Positions 24,496-33,014 of a DNA stretch of 64,000 nucleotides are shown here, piece by piece (position 1 is the stretch's first letter; every line of letters begins with the position of its first letter). Where the stretch lies: positions 1 through 64,000 of the forward strand of contig CABQNT010000012.1 of assembly GCA_902465605.1 (NCBI GenBank), in the 5' to 3' direction. The DNA is from Prevotella sp902465605. GTDB taxonomy: Bacteria > Bacteroidota > Bacteroidia > Bacteroidales > Bacteroidaceae. Below the pieces are notes generated by a model, which made no database searches, was not told where the DNA came from, and worked only from the letters and a program-made list of their open reading frames with translations. The translations under genes and the position numbers were made by a program.

Positions 24496-25806
24496 TTAGT
24501 TGGCAAAGAAATCTTCAATCTTGTTACGAGTAACCGTAAAAGTGTTTTCTGGATTGTCGACTTCAGTAAACTTGATGTAGGTCGGATTCTTGAGATTGTC
24601 TGTCTCAAGTTTGAACACACGGTCTACAAACTTCTTATTGACATTATTGACAAAGGGTAGCACACAAGGTAAATAGCCCGCGTTTTTGGCATAGAAATTG
24701 GCGTTGCCATTGCCCTTTCCCTCAAAGCCAATGCTTATTTGGTCTTTGCCAATGATTTTATAGGTGAAATAGTACTGGCACCAAAAAGTTCCTTCACCGC
24801 CTTTGCTTGCGAATGTTAAACCAAATTGTGGTCCCTTGTTTTTATTAATCAGCTCTTTACCAAGACCTGCGCTAATGATATTTTCTCCCATGCTTGCAGC
24901 TCGAGGTTTAATCATATTCCAGTATTTTTGACCATAAGCGCTGAAATTGCTGAAAGCAAAGTACCAATTGGTACTTACAAACTGTTCGGTAATAGGAGGT
25001 ACGACGGGCTTCAATACCACGTTTTTGTTATTGGCGTCCACCCATTTATCGTCATCAGAATAAATAAACTCTGAGAACGTTTCGCCAGCTATGGTTACTG
25101 GCTTGTACAGTTTAATTCCCTTATCAGTAACAACGAAGTTGAGCCGTGTTTCATCTTGGCTGTCAGGGTTGGTAAACGAGATAGTGTGGTGGCTGCGCAA
25201 AGCTCTGTAACTCTTGCCTTTGATCACTAATTCATAAATGTTGTATTTCATGCTGGCAAAGCGCTTCTGGACGGCATCAATGTAATTAGACCAATTGGTA
25301 CTTTTCTTCAATGGTACCATGACCACGCGGCTGTTGTGCTTCTTGCCCATAAGGATAATGCTGTCGGCTGAGGCTTTCATTACACGAAATTCCAAGTCGC
25401 CCAACATACCTTTTCCGTCAACACCATTTCCATCTGGATTGTGCGGATCGGAGAAATAGTGGAAGATGTCATTGTACTCATCAAAAGAGAGTATCACACC
25501 CTGGCTCTGTTCTATCTTGTAATGTGACGTGAACGTGGAGTCTTTGCCAGCAACTTCACTTGCCACAGTGACGCGGTCGTTTTTGTCAAACTTACAAAGT
25601 ACGTTGTAGCCGCCATACATGGGTGATCCATAATAGTGCATAACCCAACCGTCTGCTGGTGTTGTGAGGATATCCTTGGTATTATTGATGGCCTCGCTCA
25701 TGCGCTGCGATGAGGACTTGTCAAACAAGTCATCGACCTCTGGCGAGCAAGCCGTCGCAAGGAGGATCGTCGCAAGGAAAGTGAAGAGATTGAATATCTT
25801 TTTCAT
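24496..25806 (-). CDS. DUF4302 surface lipoprotein of a SusCD locus
   Basis: A 436-residue lipoprotein: MKKIFNLFTFLATILLATACS gives a lipobox with Cys20. The block SQRMSEAINNTKDILTTPADGWVMHYYG is typical of DUF4302 (SQRMSEAINNTKDIL, then TPADGWVMHYYG), and the remainder is predicted beta-rich with many aromatic residues. DUF4302 proteins are encoded at the end of SusC/SusD operons that also carry a zinc metallohydrolase lipoprotein. They presumably sit on the outer leaflet and help bind the cargo. Function is unproven. It is 11 bp behind the metallohydrolase gene. Confidence 0.8.
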   Translation of the reverse strand: MKKIFNLFTFLATILLATACSPEVDDLFDKSSSQRMSEAINNTKDILTTPADGWVMHYYGSPMYGGYNVLCKFDKNDRVTVASEVAGKDSTFTSHYKIEQSQGVILSFDEYNDIFHYFSDPHNPDGNGVDGKGMLGDLEFRVMKASADSIILMGKKHNSRVVMVPLKKSTNWSNYIDAVQKRFASMKYNIYELVIKGKSYRALRSHHTISFTNPDSQDETRLNFVVTDKGIKLYKPVTIAGETFSEFIYSDDDKWVDANNKNVVLKPVVPPITEQFVSTNWYFAFSNFSAYGQKYWNMIKPRAASMGENIISAGLGKELINKNKGPQFGLTFASKGGEGTFWCQYYFTYKIIGKDQISIGFEGKGNGNANFYAKNAGYLPCVLPFVNNVNKKFVDRVFKLETDNLKNPTYIKFTEVDNPENTFTVTRNKIEDFFAN

Positions 25807-25817
25807 ATTGCGTTTCC

Positions 25818-27185
25818 TTATTTTAATGTTTTCAAATCAAGTTGATGAATCTCTGATGCCCTTCTTGTGACAATGTCGCGAAGCTTGTCAATGTCAATAC
25901 CCCAAGTGTTAAGGAAGTATGATCTGAGGATGTCAAGTTTTTTAAGAATGGCATCAAGCCCAGTGGTGTCGACCTGTGGTGCGCGCTCATACTCAAATAC
26001 GGGTACCTTGAAATACTCTGGTACAGGTTTGCCGTTTTTATCAAATATAGTATCCCCATCTTCATCTACTTGGTAAATAGGATCACCACCATGAGCTGTA
26101 ACGGGATAGGCATTGCCTTTGAACACAAAATATGCGAACAAGGAACCATCTTCATCATATTGATATTTCACGTTTTTGTGGATAGAGTAACGTGGGATAC
26201 GATTGCCCTTACTGTCGAGAATATAAATATATTTCCCGTCTTTGTCTTTCTCCCACATGATATTGCCCTTGGCATCGGTAGCTGGCACGAGATTGTCATC
26301 TTTGTCATACAGTGGGATAAGATTACCATCCGCATCCTTTTTGTACACATCATTGCCATTTTTGTCTTTTTGATAGAGGATGTTACCATCTTGATCTTTC
26401 TGGACAATCAATGCTTCGTTCATCAGCTTCTTCCATGCAGCGGGAGTAGAGGTGACGTATGTGGAATACAATTCGGCAAAGTCCTCATTGTACTGTTCGC
26501 TGGCATAACCACTGATGAAACCTTCGTGGAGAGCCTGCTCGTCAGAAACGTTAATCCAATCGGTGGTGTGGTATTTACCAACGGAAACCGTGCGATACTC
26601 TGTTGAATATTCCTTTTTCTGTGTAAGGATATGACAGAACTCATGGTGCATGGTATGAAAATACCAGTAGTTGAGGTCAAGTGGCAAGTCGCGATGGTTC
26701 TTCAATGGATCGTCTTGGTTGACATAAAGATTGTCAAGGTCAAGATTGTTGATACGGAAAAGTGTAATTTGAATACCACCTTCAGCGGTACCAAGGATAA
26801 TTTTGTTTTGTCCGTCATACTCTGGAGAGCCAATGAGCTGGATAACACGGAAGCAATTCTTCTTCAGGAAATCCTTTCCCATCAGTTCGGTGTAAGCGTC
26901 AAGCCATACATGCTTCAAAAGGATGGACATGGCTCTTGAGTTCTTTTCGTTAGCTGGAACAACGTTATAATTGTTATTGGTGAGCTTGTCAACGTAACGA
27001 TAATTGAACTCGATGTTATAAGGTTTGGCGTAATTGGCTTCTAACCATTTGTCAAACTCTGATTGCTGCGTGGTAGTCTTGGTGAAGACAGAGTTGTTTG
27101 TATCAACGTCGTCTTCCTTGCAGGCGTTGGTCACCGCAATGAGTGCCAGCAGCATGATGATTTTGATATATTTCATTGTGTTCAT
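25818..27185 (-). CDS. Substrate-import-associated zinc metallohydrolase lipoprotein with decapeptide repeats
   Basis: A 455-residue lipoprotein (lipobox TNAC, Cys22). The zinc site is HEFCH (residues 181-185), with a likely third ligand in the NEDFAELYS segment at about 233-241. These features match the HExxH lipoprotein family found in TonB/SusCD import loci. Residues 261-380 are twelve consecutive ten-residue repeats (VQKDQDGNIL, YQKDKNGNDV, YKKDADGNLI and so on) with consensus YxKDxDGNxI, inserted between the catalytic core and a C-terminal helical tail. The DxDGN spacing resembles calcium-binding loops. It overlaps the susD stop by 4 bp. Substrate is unknown, probably a peptide or protein. 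Confidence 0.82.
   Translation of the reverse strand: MNTMKYIKIIMLLALIAVTNACKEDDVDTNNSVFTKTTTQQSEFDKWLEANYAKPYNIEFNYRYVDKLTNNNYNVVPANEKNSRAMSILLKHVWLDAYTELMGKDFLKKNCFRVIQLIGSPEYDGQNKIILGTAEGGIQITLFRINNLDLDNLYVNQDDPLKNHRDLPLDLNYWYFHTMHHEFCHILTQKKEYSTEYRTVSVGKYHTTDWINVSDEQALHEGFISGYASEQYNEDFAELYSTYVTSTPAAWKKLMNEALIVQKDQDGNILYQKDKNGNDVYKKDADGNLIPLYDKDDNLVPATDAKGNIMWEKDKDGKYIYILDSKGNRIPRYSIHKNVKYQYDEDGSLFAYFVFKGNAYPVTAHGGDPIYQVDEDGDTIFDKNGKPVPEYFKVPVFEYERAPQVDTTGLDAILKKLDILRSYFLNTWGIDIDKLRDIVTRRASEIHQLDLKTLK
26046..26405 (-). repeat. In-frame 30-bp tandem repeats encoding twelve decapeptides
   Basis: This stretch encodes residues 261-380 of the metallohydrolase lipoprotein. Period is exactly ten codons for twelve units. 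Units 1-7, 9 and 12 keep the D-x-x-G core; units 8, 10 and 11 are worn. The degenerate DNA suggests an old expansion, not a recent slippage. Confidence 0.85.
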
Positions 27186-28762
27186 TTTTTAGGAGTCTTA
27201 CTTGTGTTTGCTTCTCTTGGATTTGCCTCCAGTCCTGCGTCGATTACATCGAGCGGCAATTGGATAGCGCCTCGCAAGTCGCCCGGTTTGAAGAAAATGG
27301 GGTCTTCTCCATCTAAGAGGTGACATACGGTGATGCCGAAACGTTTGATATCAAGGAAGCGACCGCCGTGCCAGAAAGTCTCTATACGACGCATTTGTAA
27401 CAGCATGTATATCATGTTGATCTGTGTGCCTTCTTCCAATGTGAACCCTTGTGGATGCAAAGTCTTTTTGATACTTCGGTCACGATTGGTGGTAATGGTA
27501 TCCTTTGCGAGAGGAGTATCATTGATGAATTTATTCAGACTTTCCTGGGTGAGCGTAGGCCGCTTGGCTGTACCTTGCACTGTTTTGGTGTGTGCGGTTA
27601 TCCAAGCGTTCATGTCAGCCAAGGCTTCTGTGTATTTTTTCTTCATCACATACGCTTCTGCCCTCTCAAGCAACACTTGGTCTGTGGTGAATATGGGTCT
27701 CACGATATGCGGGAATCCTGTGTCGTTAATCTTATCGGTTACTTCAAAATACTCGTTGACGGTTGGAATCCAAACCTTTTGGTTAGAGCCATAAAGCTGG
27801 CGTGCCTCGACGAGACAGTTGTTGGAAGACCCACCACGAGGAGCCCATGGCATGGGTGCCCAAAATGTTTCACAATCCGTCATGGTCATGTTGTGGTTGA
27901 AACGTGAACCTGTGCGGGCTAAATCAGAAAATGATGGCAGAATTAGCAAGTTGGCATTCTCTGAAGTGCTGATATATTTGTTAGAGAATGCATCAATCGT
28001 CAGTGAGGCATATTCGCTCATGTTTCTGAGCACACCTGATGGATTGCTGCCCAAAACCTCGTTTGCGTACTTGATTGTTTTATCGTAGTTGAGATAAAAC
28101 AGGTTGAACCGAGCCGCGAAAGCGTAAGCTGCCTTTGCGTTGAAATGATATTTGGGCACTTTGAGGTAGGTGTCGTCCAACAGTGGCAAGGCTGCCTCAA
28201 TGTCCGCATTGATGTTTTCGTAGAGTTGCTTGAGCGTGCCACGAGTGTTCACCGACACGTTTGGTACCTTAGGATAAGGCAAACCGAGATATTGTTCTGC
28301 CTTTGCGGGGTTCCAAGCCATGCAGAACACCGTAGAAAGACGGAACATGGCGTAGGCGCGGCAAAGCAACGCCTCTGCCTTGGCACCATTGAGTTCGGCT
28401 GGCGACCCCAAGTTCTCAATAGCCTGAAGCGCAAGGTTGGCTGAGGCTACGGCGGTGTAACAGTGGTTCCAAATAAATTTCGGATCATCGTTACCCTCTG
28501 TTTCAACGTCTTTCCAACGGTAGAGTTCTTCCTCTTTAGGAGAGTAACCATAGTTTATTCCGTTGTCATCGACATTGTCACTACTCATTTCAAAAATATA
28601 AGTTGGGTCTTGTTTGGGATAAGCCGAAACAAGAAGTTTCTGGACTTTATCCACGTTGTCCACTTCGGCTCTATCATCAGGCAATTTGTCGAGATAGTCA
28701 TTGCATGATGAGGTTATGCCCAACGCGAAGACTGCCGAAAGGAATAAATATATCTTTTTCAT
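27182..28762 (-). CDS. SusD/RagB family nutrient-binding outer-membrane lipoprotein
   Basis: A 526-residue lipoprotein (lipobox TSSC, Cys20) that forms the lid of the SusC channel and binds the cargo. Typical features are DYLDKLPDDRAEVDNVDKV after the lipobox, WNHCYTAVASANLALQAIE and AEALLCRAYAMFRLSTVFC from the TPR-like helices, RADAYVM-type helix LLERAEAYVMKKKYTEAL at about 370, and the C-terminal WHGGRFLDIKRFGI. It follows susC by 23 bp and overlaps the metallohydrolase gene. The cargo is unknown; no glycan-active enzyme lies in the operon, so it is probably not a classical polysaccharide locus. Confidence 0.93.
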   Translation of the reverse strand: MKKIYLFLSAVFALGITSSCNDYLDKLPDDRAEVDNVDKVQKLLVSAYPKQDPTYIFEMSSDNVDDNGINYGYSPKEEELYRWKDVETEGNDDPKFIWNHCYTAVASANLALQAIENLGSPAELNGAKAEALLCRAYAMFRLSTVFCMAWNPAKAEQYLGLPYPKVPNVSVNTRGTLKQLYENINADIEAALPLLDDTYLKVPKYHFNAKAAYAFAARFNLFYLNYDKTIKYANEVLGSNPSGVLRNMSEYASLTIDAFSNKYISTSENANLLILPSFSDLARTGSRFNHNMTMTDCETFWAPMPWAPRGGSSNNCLVEARQLYGSNQKVWIPTVNEYFEVTDKINDTGFPHIVRPIFTTDQVLLERAEAYVMKKKYTEALADMNAWITAHTKTVQGTAKRPTLTQESLNKFINDTPLAKDTITTNRDRSIKKTLHPQGFTLEEGTQINMIYMLLQMRRIETFWHGGRFLDIKRFGITVCHLLDGEDPIFFKPGDLRGAIQLPLDVIDAGLEANPREANTSKTPKK

Positions 28763-28785
28763 ATTCTTAACTTGTTAAAGGAATT

Positions 28786-31700
28786 TTATAGTCCAACTCT
28801 GAGTGTCATTGTGAGCTGTCGAGCCATTGGCACAGCTACACCACCAGCGTTGAAGAACTCTGGGTCTTGACCGTTGAGCTTCTTGTCCGCATAGATAAGG
28901 AACAAGTTTGTACCCTGCAATTTGAGGTTAACCTTGTTCAAATGTAAATAGTTAGCCCATCGCTGTGGGAAATCATACGACAGTGAAATTTCTTTCATGC
29001 GTATAAAGTCACCCTTTGCCACACGTTCTGTAGAGCGATTATAAGCATTGTATGCGTAGCTCAATCTTTGGTCTTTTTGGCGTTGACGCAAGTCAGGGAT
29101 GGCAGGTACGTTGGTTGTCATCTCATCGCCTGCTTTTGTCCAACGGTTTCTGAACTCTTTTGGTGTAGCGTCAAGATCAGAATACCAAGAGTAGAAGGCT
29201 GGGTCAAGACGCACTTTGTTGCCAAAAGCGTAAGTTGCAAAGACGATGAGATGCCATCCTTTATAAGAGAAAGTATTGCCCAAAGAACCTGTGTAGGTAG
29301 GATCGACAGGACCTTCATACTTCAAATGCTCAATGTTACGAGATTGGAAGTAGATATCACTGGTAGTCTTCTCTCCATTCTCATTGATAAAGGTTGGTAT
29401 ACCTTTCTCGTTCAATCCTTGGAAATCCATGGAGAACAATGAGCGGTACGGATAACCTTCGAGCGTAAAACCAGAACCTGTAATCATCTGGACAATGTTT
29501 CGACGATTCTTTAATGAGGTCACTTCTGTCTTAACATGAGAGAAGATGAAGTCTGTGTTCCATGTAAAATCTTTGCTCACAATGTTCTTGCTGGATATAG
29601 AAAGCTCTTCTCCATTCGACTTCATGGAAGCCACATTGGCATATTCTACAATGGTACCCTTGGTTCCATTGGTGATGCGCGGACCTATCAAGTCGTAGTT
29701 GTTACGACGATACCAATCGAAAGTAACATTGATACGATTGTTGAGGAAGCCCAAATCCATACCAAGATTAAGCTCATGTTTCTTCTCGTAGGTAAGTTCA
29801 TCGTTGGCAAAATCCCATATCTCTAGTCCCGACTCCTTGTCAACTGTAAATGGTCTCCAAGGGTTGTAGCTCTGGATAATTACTGCAGCGTTGGTCACAG
29901 CAGGTTTGTCACCCGTCAAAGAGTAAGACGCTTTGAATGTGGCGTGTGTGAGACTGTTCTTGAAAGCTTTTTCAAACCATGGCTCCTCGTGCATGTTCCA
30001 TGCTCCAGAGATGTTCCATGTAGGCAGCCATCGAGCACTACGAGCCTTGCCCAAGCGGTTGCTACCCTCGTAACGCACAGTTCCGTTGATGGTGTAACGA
30101 CCTTTCCAAGAATAGGTACCCGTTCCGAAGAAAGACACTTCACGACTATGTCCATTAGATAAGTCATAGTAAATCTCGTTCTCTTCGCTCGACTGCTTGA
30201 AATATCTGTAATCGTACGAACCGAGCAATCCCATCTCGTATTGCATGCCCACACCATTGAAATAGCTGCGGTTGCGGTCGGTGTTGTTCACTTCCATACC
30301 TCCAAAGAGGTTCACGATGTGGTCATTGTTGTAAACATCGTTATAGCTTGCTGTGGCACGGAAGTCCCAGCTGTTCATCTTGTACTTTGTCTCGCGATAG
30401 AAACCACCGTTGGGCAGTACTGAGAATGGCAAGCTGTTAGGCACGTCTGGGTCAGTGTAAAGACGCTGGTTGCCATAAAGCATGGTTGCGTCGTCCATAG
30501 CGCGGAAAGCCAAAGCGACGTTAGAGTTGTCCCTAATCTGATTGGCTTGGGTTGTCGTAGAGAACTTGTAGGCTCCCAACATTGCCAACTCTACTTTCGT
30601 AATGGGCTTATATTTAAGTTCTGCCTGAACTTTAGTGTCGATGACATCATAGTCGTTAAAGTTGTTCGCCAACTCATGGTGAATGTTGAATGGTGCATAG
30701 TTTCTAACGTAGAATTCATTGGCATCCAACGTTCTTGATGTATTGATAGCATAAGAATAAGGGTTGATGTCAAAGTCGCGGGTCACAGCTCCTGTCACAT
30801 TGTCCACATGCTGGTTCATGGCACCCGGTGATTTTTGCTTTCTATAAGCTGCATTTCCAATCAAATTGAGCGACAAGTGCTTGCTCATGTTGTACAATGC
30901 ATTAGTGCTGAAGGTGTATCGTCTCACGTTGCTCTGTTCAGTCCATCCGGGGTCGTTCATCATAGAGAAAGAGGTATAATATTGTGCCTTCTCTGTTCCC
31001 GAAGAAATACTGATGGAGTGATTCATTGATACAGCGTTGCTGAACAACTCGTCAAACCAATTGGTATTGCGCATTTCAGCCGCTTGAAGATACTTTATTT
31101 TTCCATCTTCTGTGTTTGGAAGTAGGAAATTACCTGTAGTGGGATCGTAAGTGTTCATCAATTGGTACATCTTGCCATACACACCACTTGTGGATGCGCG
31201 ATGAGTGCGACCAAATGAAATCATACCATTGGCTTCAAGCTCCTTGTATATACCCATTTGCTCTTGTGAGTTCATGATATTGAACTGACTATAACTGGGT
31301 TTCAAACGCATGGTAAATTCACCCGTATAATTAATATGTGTCTTACCAGCTGTACCTTTTTTCGTGGTAACAACAATCACACCTGACATGGCACGTGCAC
31401 CATAGATAGAGGTTGCGGAACCGTCTTTCAAGATTTGGAAGCTCTCAATGTCGTCGGCATTCAGACCTGCAATGGCTGATGAAATAACCGTTGCAGCATC
31501 TCCAGACGACAACTGATCTGCATTGACTTCTGTTACATCTTCCATGATAACACCATCGACCACCCACAGTGGCTTGCTGCTACCATATATAGAGGTGGCA
31601 CCACGTACGCGAATCTTGGGCGCCGTACCAAAGGTTCCTGATACATTTTGAACACTCACACCTGCGGCACGTCCTTCGAGAGAACGGCTGATGTCGGCAA

Positions 31701-32097
31701 CACCATCAAGTTTGGACTTTTCGGCATCCACCTTTGTAGACGCACCAGTGAAGAGGCGCTTGTCCATCTTCTGCATACCAGTCACCACGACCTCGTCTAC
31801 TTTCTGTGCGTCCGACTGCAACACAATCTTCATGTTTTGCGTACCGCGCAAGGTTTGCGACTTCATTCCTATGTACGAAACCGTAATCATAGGATTGCTC
31901 TTGTTAGAGGTAAGCGAGAACTTACCATCTACGTTAGTTACCACGCCTGTCTTTGTGCCTGTGATCATGACCGATGCCCCTATCACGGGCTGTCCATCAT
32001 CTGCCGATGTGACAGTACCATTGATCTGTGTCTGGGCATTAGCCAAGCCTACACAGAGAAACAAACTGACAAGCAACAATGTTAATCTTTGTTTCAT
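28786..32097 (-). CDS. SusC/RagA family TonB-linked outer-membrane transporter
   Basis: A 1103-residue TonB-dependent transporter. After a signal peptide (1-21) comes the carboxypeptidase-like N-terminal extension (INGTVTSADDGQPVIGASVMI, with GTVTSADDGQPVIGASV as the signature), then the TonB-box region VDEVVVTGMQ at about 100. The plug follows (GRAAGVSVQNVSGTFGTAPKI, about 145; IRVRGATSIYGSS and PLWVVDGVIM), then the 22-strand barrel ending MARQLTMTLRVGL. It leads the minus-strand operon susC-susD-metallohydrolase-DUF4302. No sigma factor, anti-sigma factor or hybrid two-component regulator lies nearby. A good promoter is at 32237-32268. Confidence 0.95.
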   Translation of the reverse strand: MKQRLTLLLVSLFLCVGLANAQTQINGTVTSADDGQPVIGASVMITGTKTGVVTNVDGKFSLTSNKSNPMITVSYIGMKSQTLRGTQNMKIVLQSDAQKVDEVVVTGMQKMDKRLFTGASTKVDAEKSKLDGVADISRSLEGRAAGVSVQNVSGTFGTAPKIRVRGATSIYGSSKPLWVVDGVIMEDVTEVNADQLSSGDAATVISSAIAGLNADDIESFQILKDGSATSIYGARAMSGVIVVTTKKGTAGKTHINYTGEFTMRLKPSYSQFNIMNSQEQMGIYKELEANGMISFGRTHRASTSGVYGKMYQLMNTYDPTTGNFLLPNTEDGKIKYLQAAEMRNTNWFDELFSNAVSMNHSISISSGTEKAQYYTSFSMMNDPGWTEQSNVRRYTFSTNALYNMSKHLSLNLIGNAAYRKQKSPGAMNQHVDNVTGAVTRDFDINPYSYAINTSRTLDANEFYVRNYAPFNIHHELANNFNDYDVIDTKVQAELKYKPITKVELAMLGAYKFSTTTQANQIRDNSNVALAFRAMDDATMLYGNQRLYTDPDVPNSLPFSVLPNGGFYRETKYKMNSWDFRATASYNDVYNNDHIVNLFGGMEVNNTDRNRSYFNGVGMQYEMGLLGSYDYRYFKQSSEENEIYYDLSNGHSREVSFFGTGTYSWKGRYTINGTVRYEGSNRLGKARSARWLPTWNISGAWNMHEEPWFEKAFKNSLTHATFKASYSLTGDKPAVTNAAVIIQSYNPWRPFTVDKESGLEIWDFANDELTYEKKHELNLGMDLGFLNNRINVTFDWYRRNNYDLIGPRITNGTKGTIVEYANVASMKSNGEELSISSKNIVSKDFTWNTDFIFSHVKTEVTSLKNRRNIVQMITGSGFTLEGYPYRSLFSMDFQGLNEKGIPTFINENGEKTTSDIYFQSRNIEHLKYEGPVDPTYTGSLGNTFSYKGWHLIVFATYAFGNKVRLDPAFYSWYSDLDATPKEFRNRWTKAGDEMTTNVPAIPDLRQRQKDQRLSYAYNAYNRSTERVAKGDFIRMKEISLSYDFPQRWANYLHLNKVNLKLQGTNLFLIYADKKLNGQDPEFFNAGGVAVPMARQLTMTLRVGL

Positions 32098-32236
32098 ATT
32101 ATTTATATTAGGTTAAATGCAACTTCAATTGATTACTAATGTTTTATCAAGTTCCTTGCCATGAAATTAGGAATTTAAAGCAAAAAACTACTCAAAAAAA
32201 ATAACAATCAAAAGTTATATTCGCTAAATATTTTGA

Positions 32237-32268
32237 CAAATATAAGTTAAAAAAGCTATAAAATCAAA
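32237..32268 (-). promoter_or_regulatory. Predicted promoter of the SusCD operon
   Basis: On the minus strand TTTG (32268-32265) and TATATTTG (32244-32237) are spaced by 20 bp, a near-perfect Bacteroidetes promoter. It leaves a leader of about 135 nt before susC, long enough for post-transcriptional control. Confidence 0.65.
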
Positions 32269-32455
32269 CCAACCAATACAAAATAATATATTTTTAACCA
32301 AATTTTACATTTAACACTTCCTCACAGCTACCCAGCGATAGAAAACGAATGAACACGTTCAGCATACTTTACACTACAGAGGAATTTACACTTTCAACAA
32401 CAAAAATCGTAAGTCAAACGACTGGTTATCATCAAAACAACCTGGACCGCCGACT

Positions 32456-32484
32456 TGTGATTTTCAAAAAAAAAATCACTTTTT
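32456..32484. terminator. Orphan terminator-like hairpin
   Basis: GTGATTTT and AAAATCAC form an 8-bp stem with a seven-base A-rich loop, followed by TTTTT on the plus strand. No gene on either strand ends here, so it may be a relic or a bidirectional insulator. Confidence 0.45.
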
Positions 32485-32640
32485 GTCAAGAAAACCAACC
32501 GCTTTTTAACACTTCCTGAACGCTCCTTATAGAAGAAGGAAAGGGAAATTCAGACGTAGTGACGAGAGTTTTGGTGGGCAGTTCATGGTCTTTTAGGGCC
32601 AATCTATATGCTTTTTCTCCACTTTTATTCACTTTTTATC

Positions 32641-32753
32641 GAAAATAGCCATGCCATTGACCGCTTAAAGCAATGGGTTTGACGGGCAAAAGCTATACTA
32701 TTGAAAGTTAAAAGCATAGCTATTGAAAGTAAGATGCCTTGACAAAATGCAAC
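32641..32753. repeat. 22-bp tandem array A (about five units)
   Basis: Units begin at about 32644, 32666, 32688, 32710 and 32732 with a 22-bp period. The best read AAAAGCTATACTATTGAAAG and AAAAGCATAGCTATTGAAAG. The core has drifted from array D (TATTGAAAGT in place of ATTGAGTTT), but the AAAAGC start and the period are kept. Confidence 0.75.
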
Positions 32754-32781
32754 AACCAACTGAACATAAATATCTTACAAA

Positions 32782-32910
32782 CATGCTAAATCCTTGCCGT
32801 ATTTGCGAGCAAAGGGGCATGAGGCTGCGAATACGCGAGTTATGAAGAAGGCTTTGTCAAGAAAATTTCGCATTGCTCGCTGGGTTACGACTTGCACAAA
32901 ACAACCTTTT
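32782..32910 (+). repeat. Dispersed hairpin element, copy A
   Basis: CATGCTAA, then an imperfect inverted repeat (CGTATTTGCG at 32798-32807 and GCGAATACG at 32827-32835), then GTTATGAAGAAGG, TTGTCAAGAAAATTT, and CACAAAACAACCTTTT at the end. The same blocks in the same order occur in copy C (53973-54091) and, reversed, in copy B (42712-42783). Copy A ends where the promoter of the ThiD-AraC gene begins. Confidence 0.75.
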
Positions 32911-32936
32911 CATTGTCATAATGAGAACTATATTTG
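32907..32936 (+). promoter_or_regulatory. Predicted promoter of the vitamin B6 operon
   Basis: TATATTTG at 32929-32936 fits TAnnTTTG; TTTT at 32907-32910 is in the -33 position. Transcription would start near 32943 and leave about 70 nt before the ATG at 33015. A longer in-frame start at 32934 lies inside this box and is therefore excluded. Confidence 0.6.
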
Positions 32937-32983
32937 TACAACTCGCTTTTTTTGTTTTCCTTTGTATCTGATAATCGGCGCGC

Positions 32984-32998
32984 ATGGTGCCACACCAT
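32984..32998. promoter_or_regulatory. 15-bp perfect palindrome in the B6-operon leader
   Basis: ATGGTG and CACCAT are perfect 6-bp arms around CCA, centred 24 bp before the start codon at 33015. It may be an operator for the encoded AraC-type regulator, or a small hairpin over the ribosome entry site. Confidence 0.45.
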
Positions 32999-33014
32999 CA
33001 GGGGCCGACGTAGC

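Larger units (their letters stand above)
32098..33014. other. 917-bp divergent intergenic region
   Basis: The region lies between susC and the ThiD-AraC gene. It contains the SusCD promoter, an orphan hairpin (32456-32484), array A (32641-32753), hairpin element A (32782-32910), and the promoter and palindrome of the B6 operon. I find no coding sequence in it. Confidence 0.7.

Noticed and set aside
32943..33014. TPP riboswitch in front of the ThiD-AraC gene
   Set aside because: The leader is only about 70 nt and lacks the conserved TPP-aptamer segments; only a short palindrome is visible.
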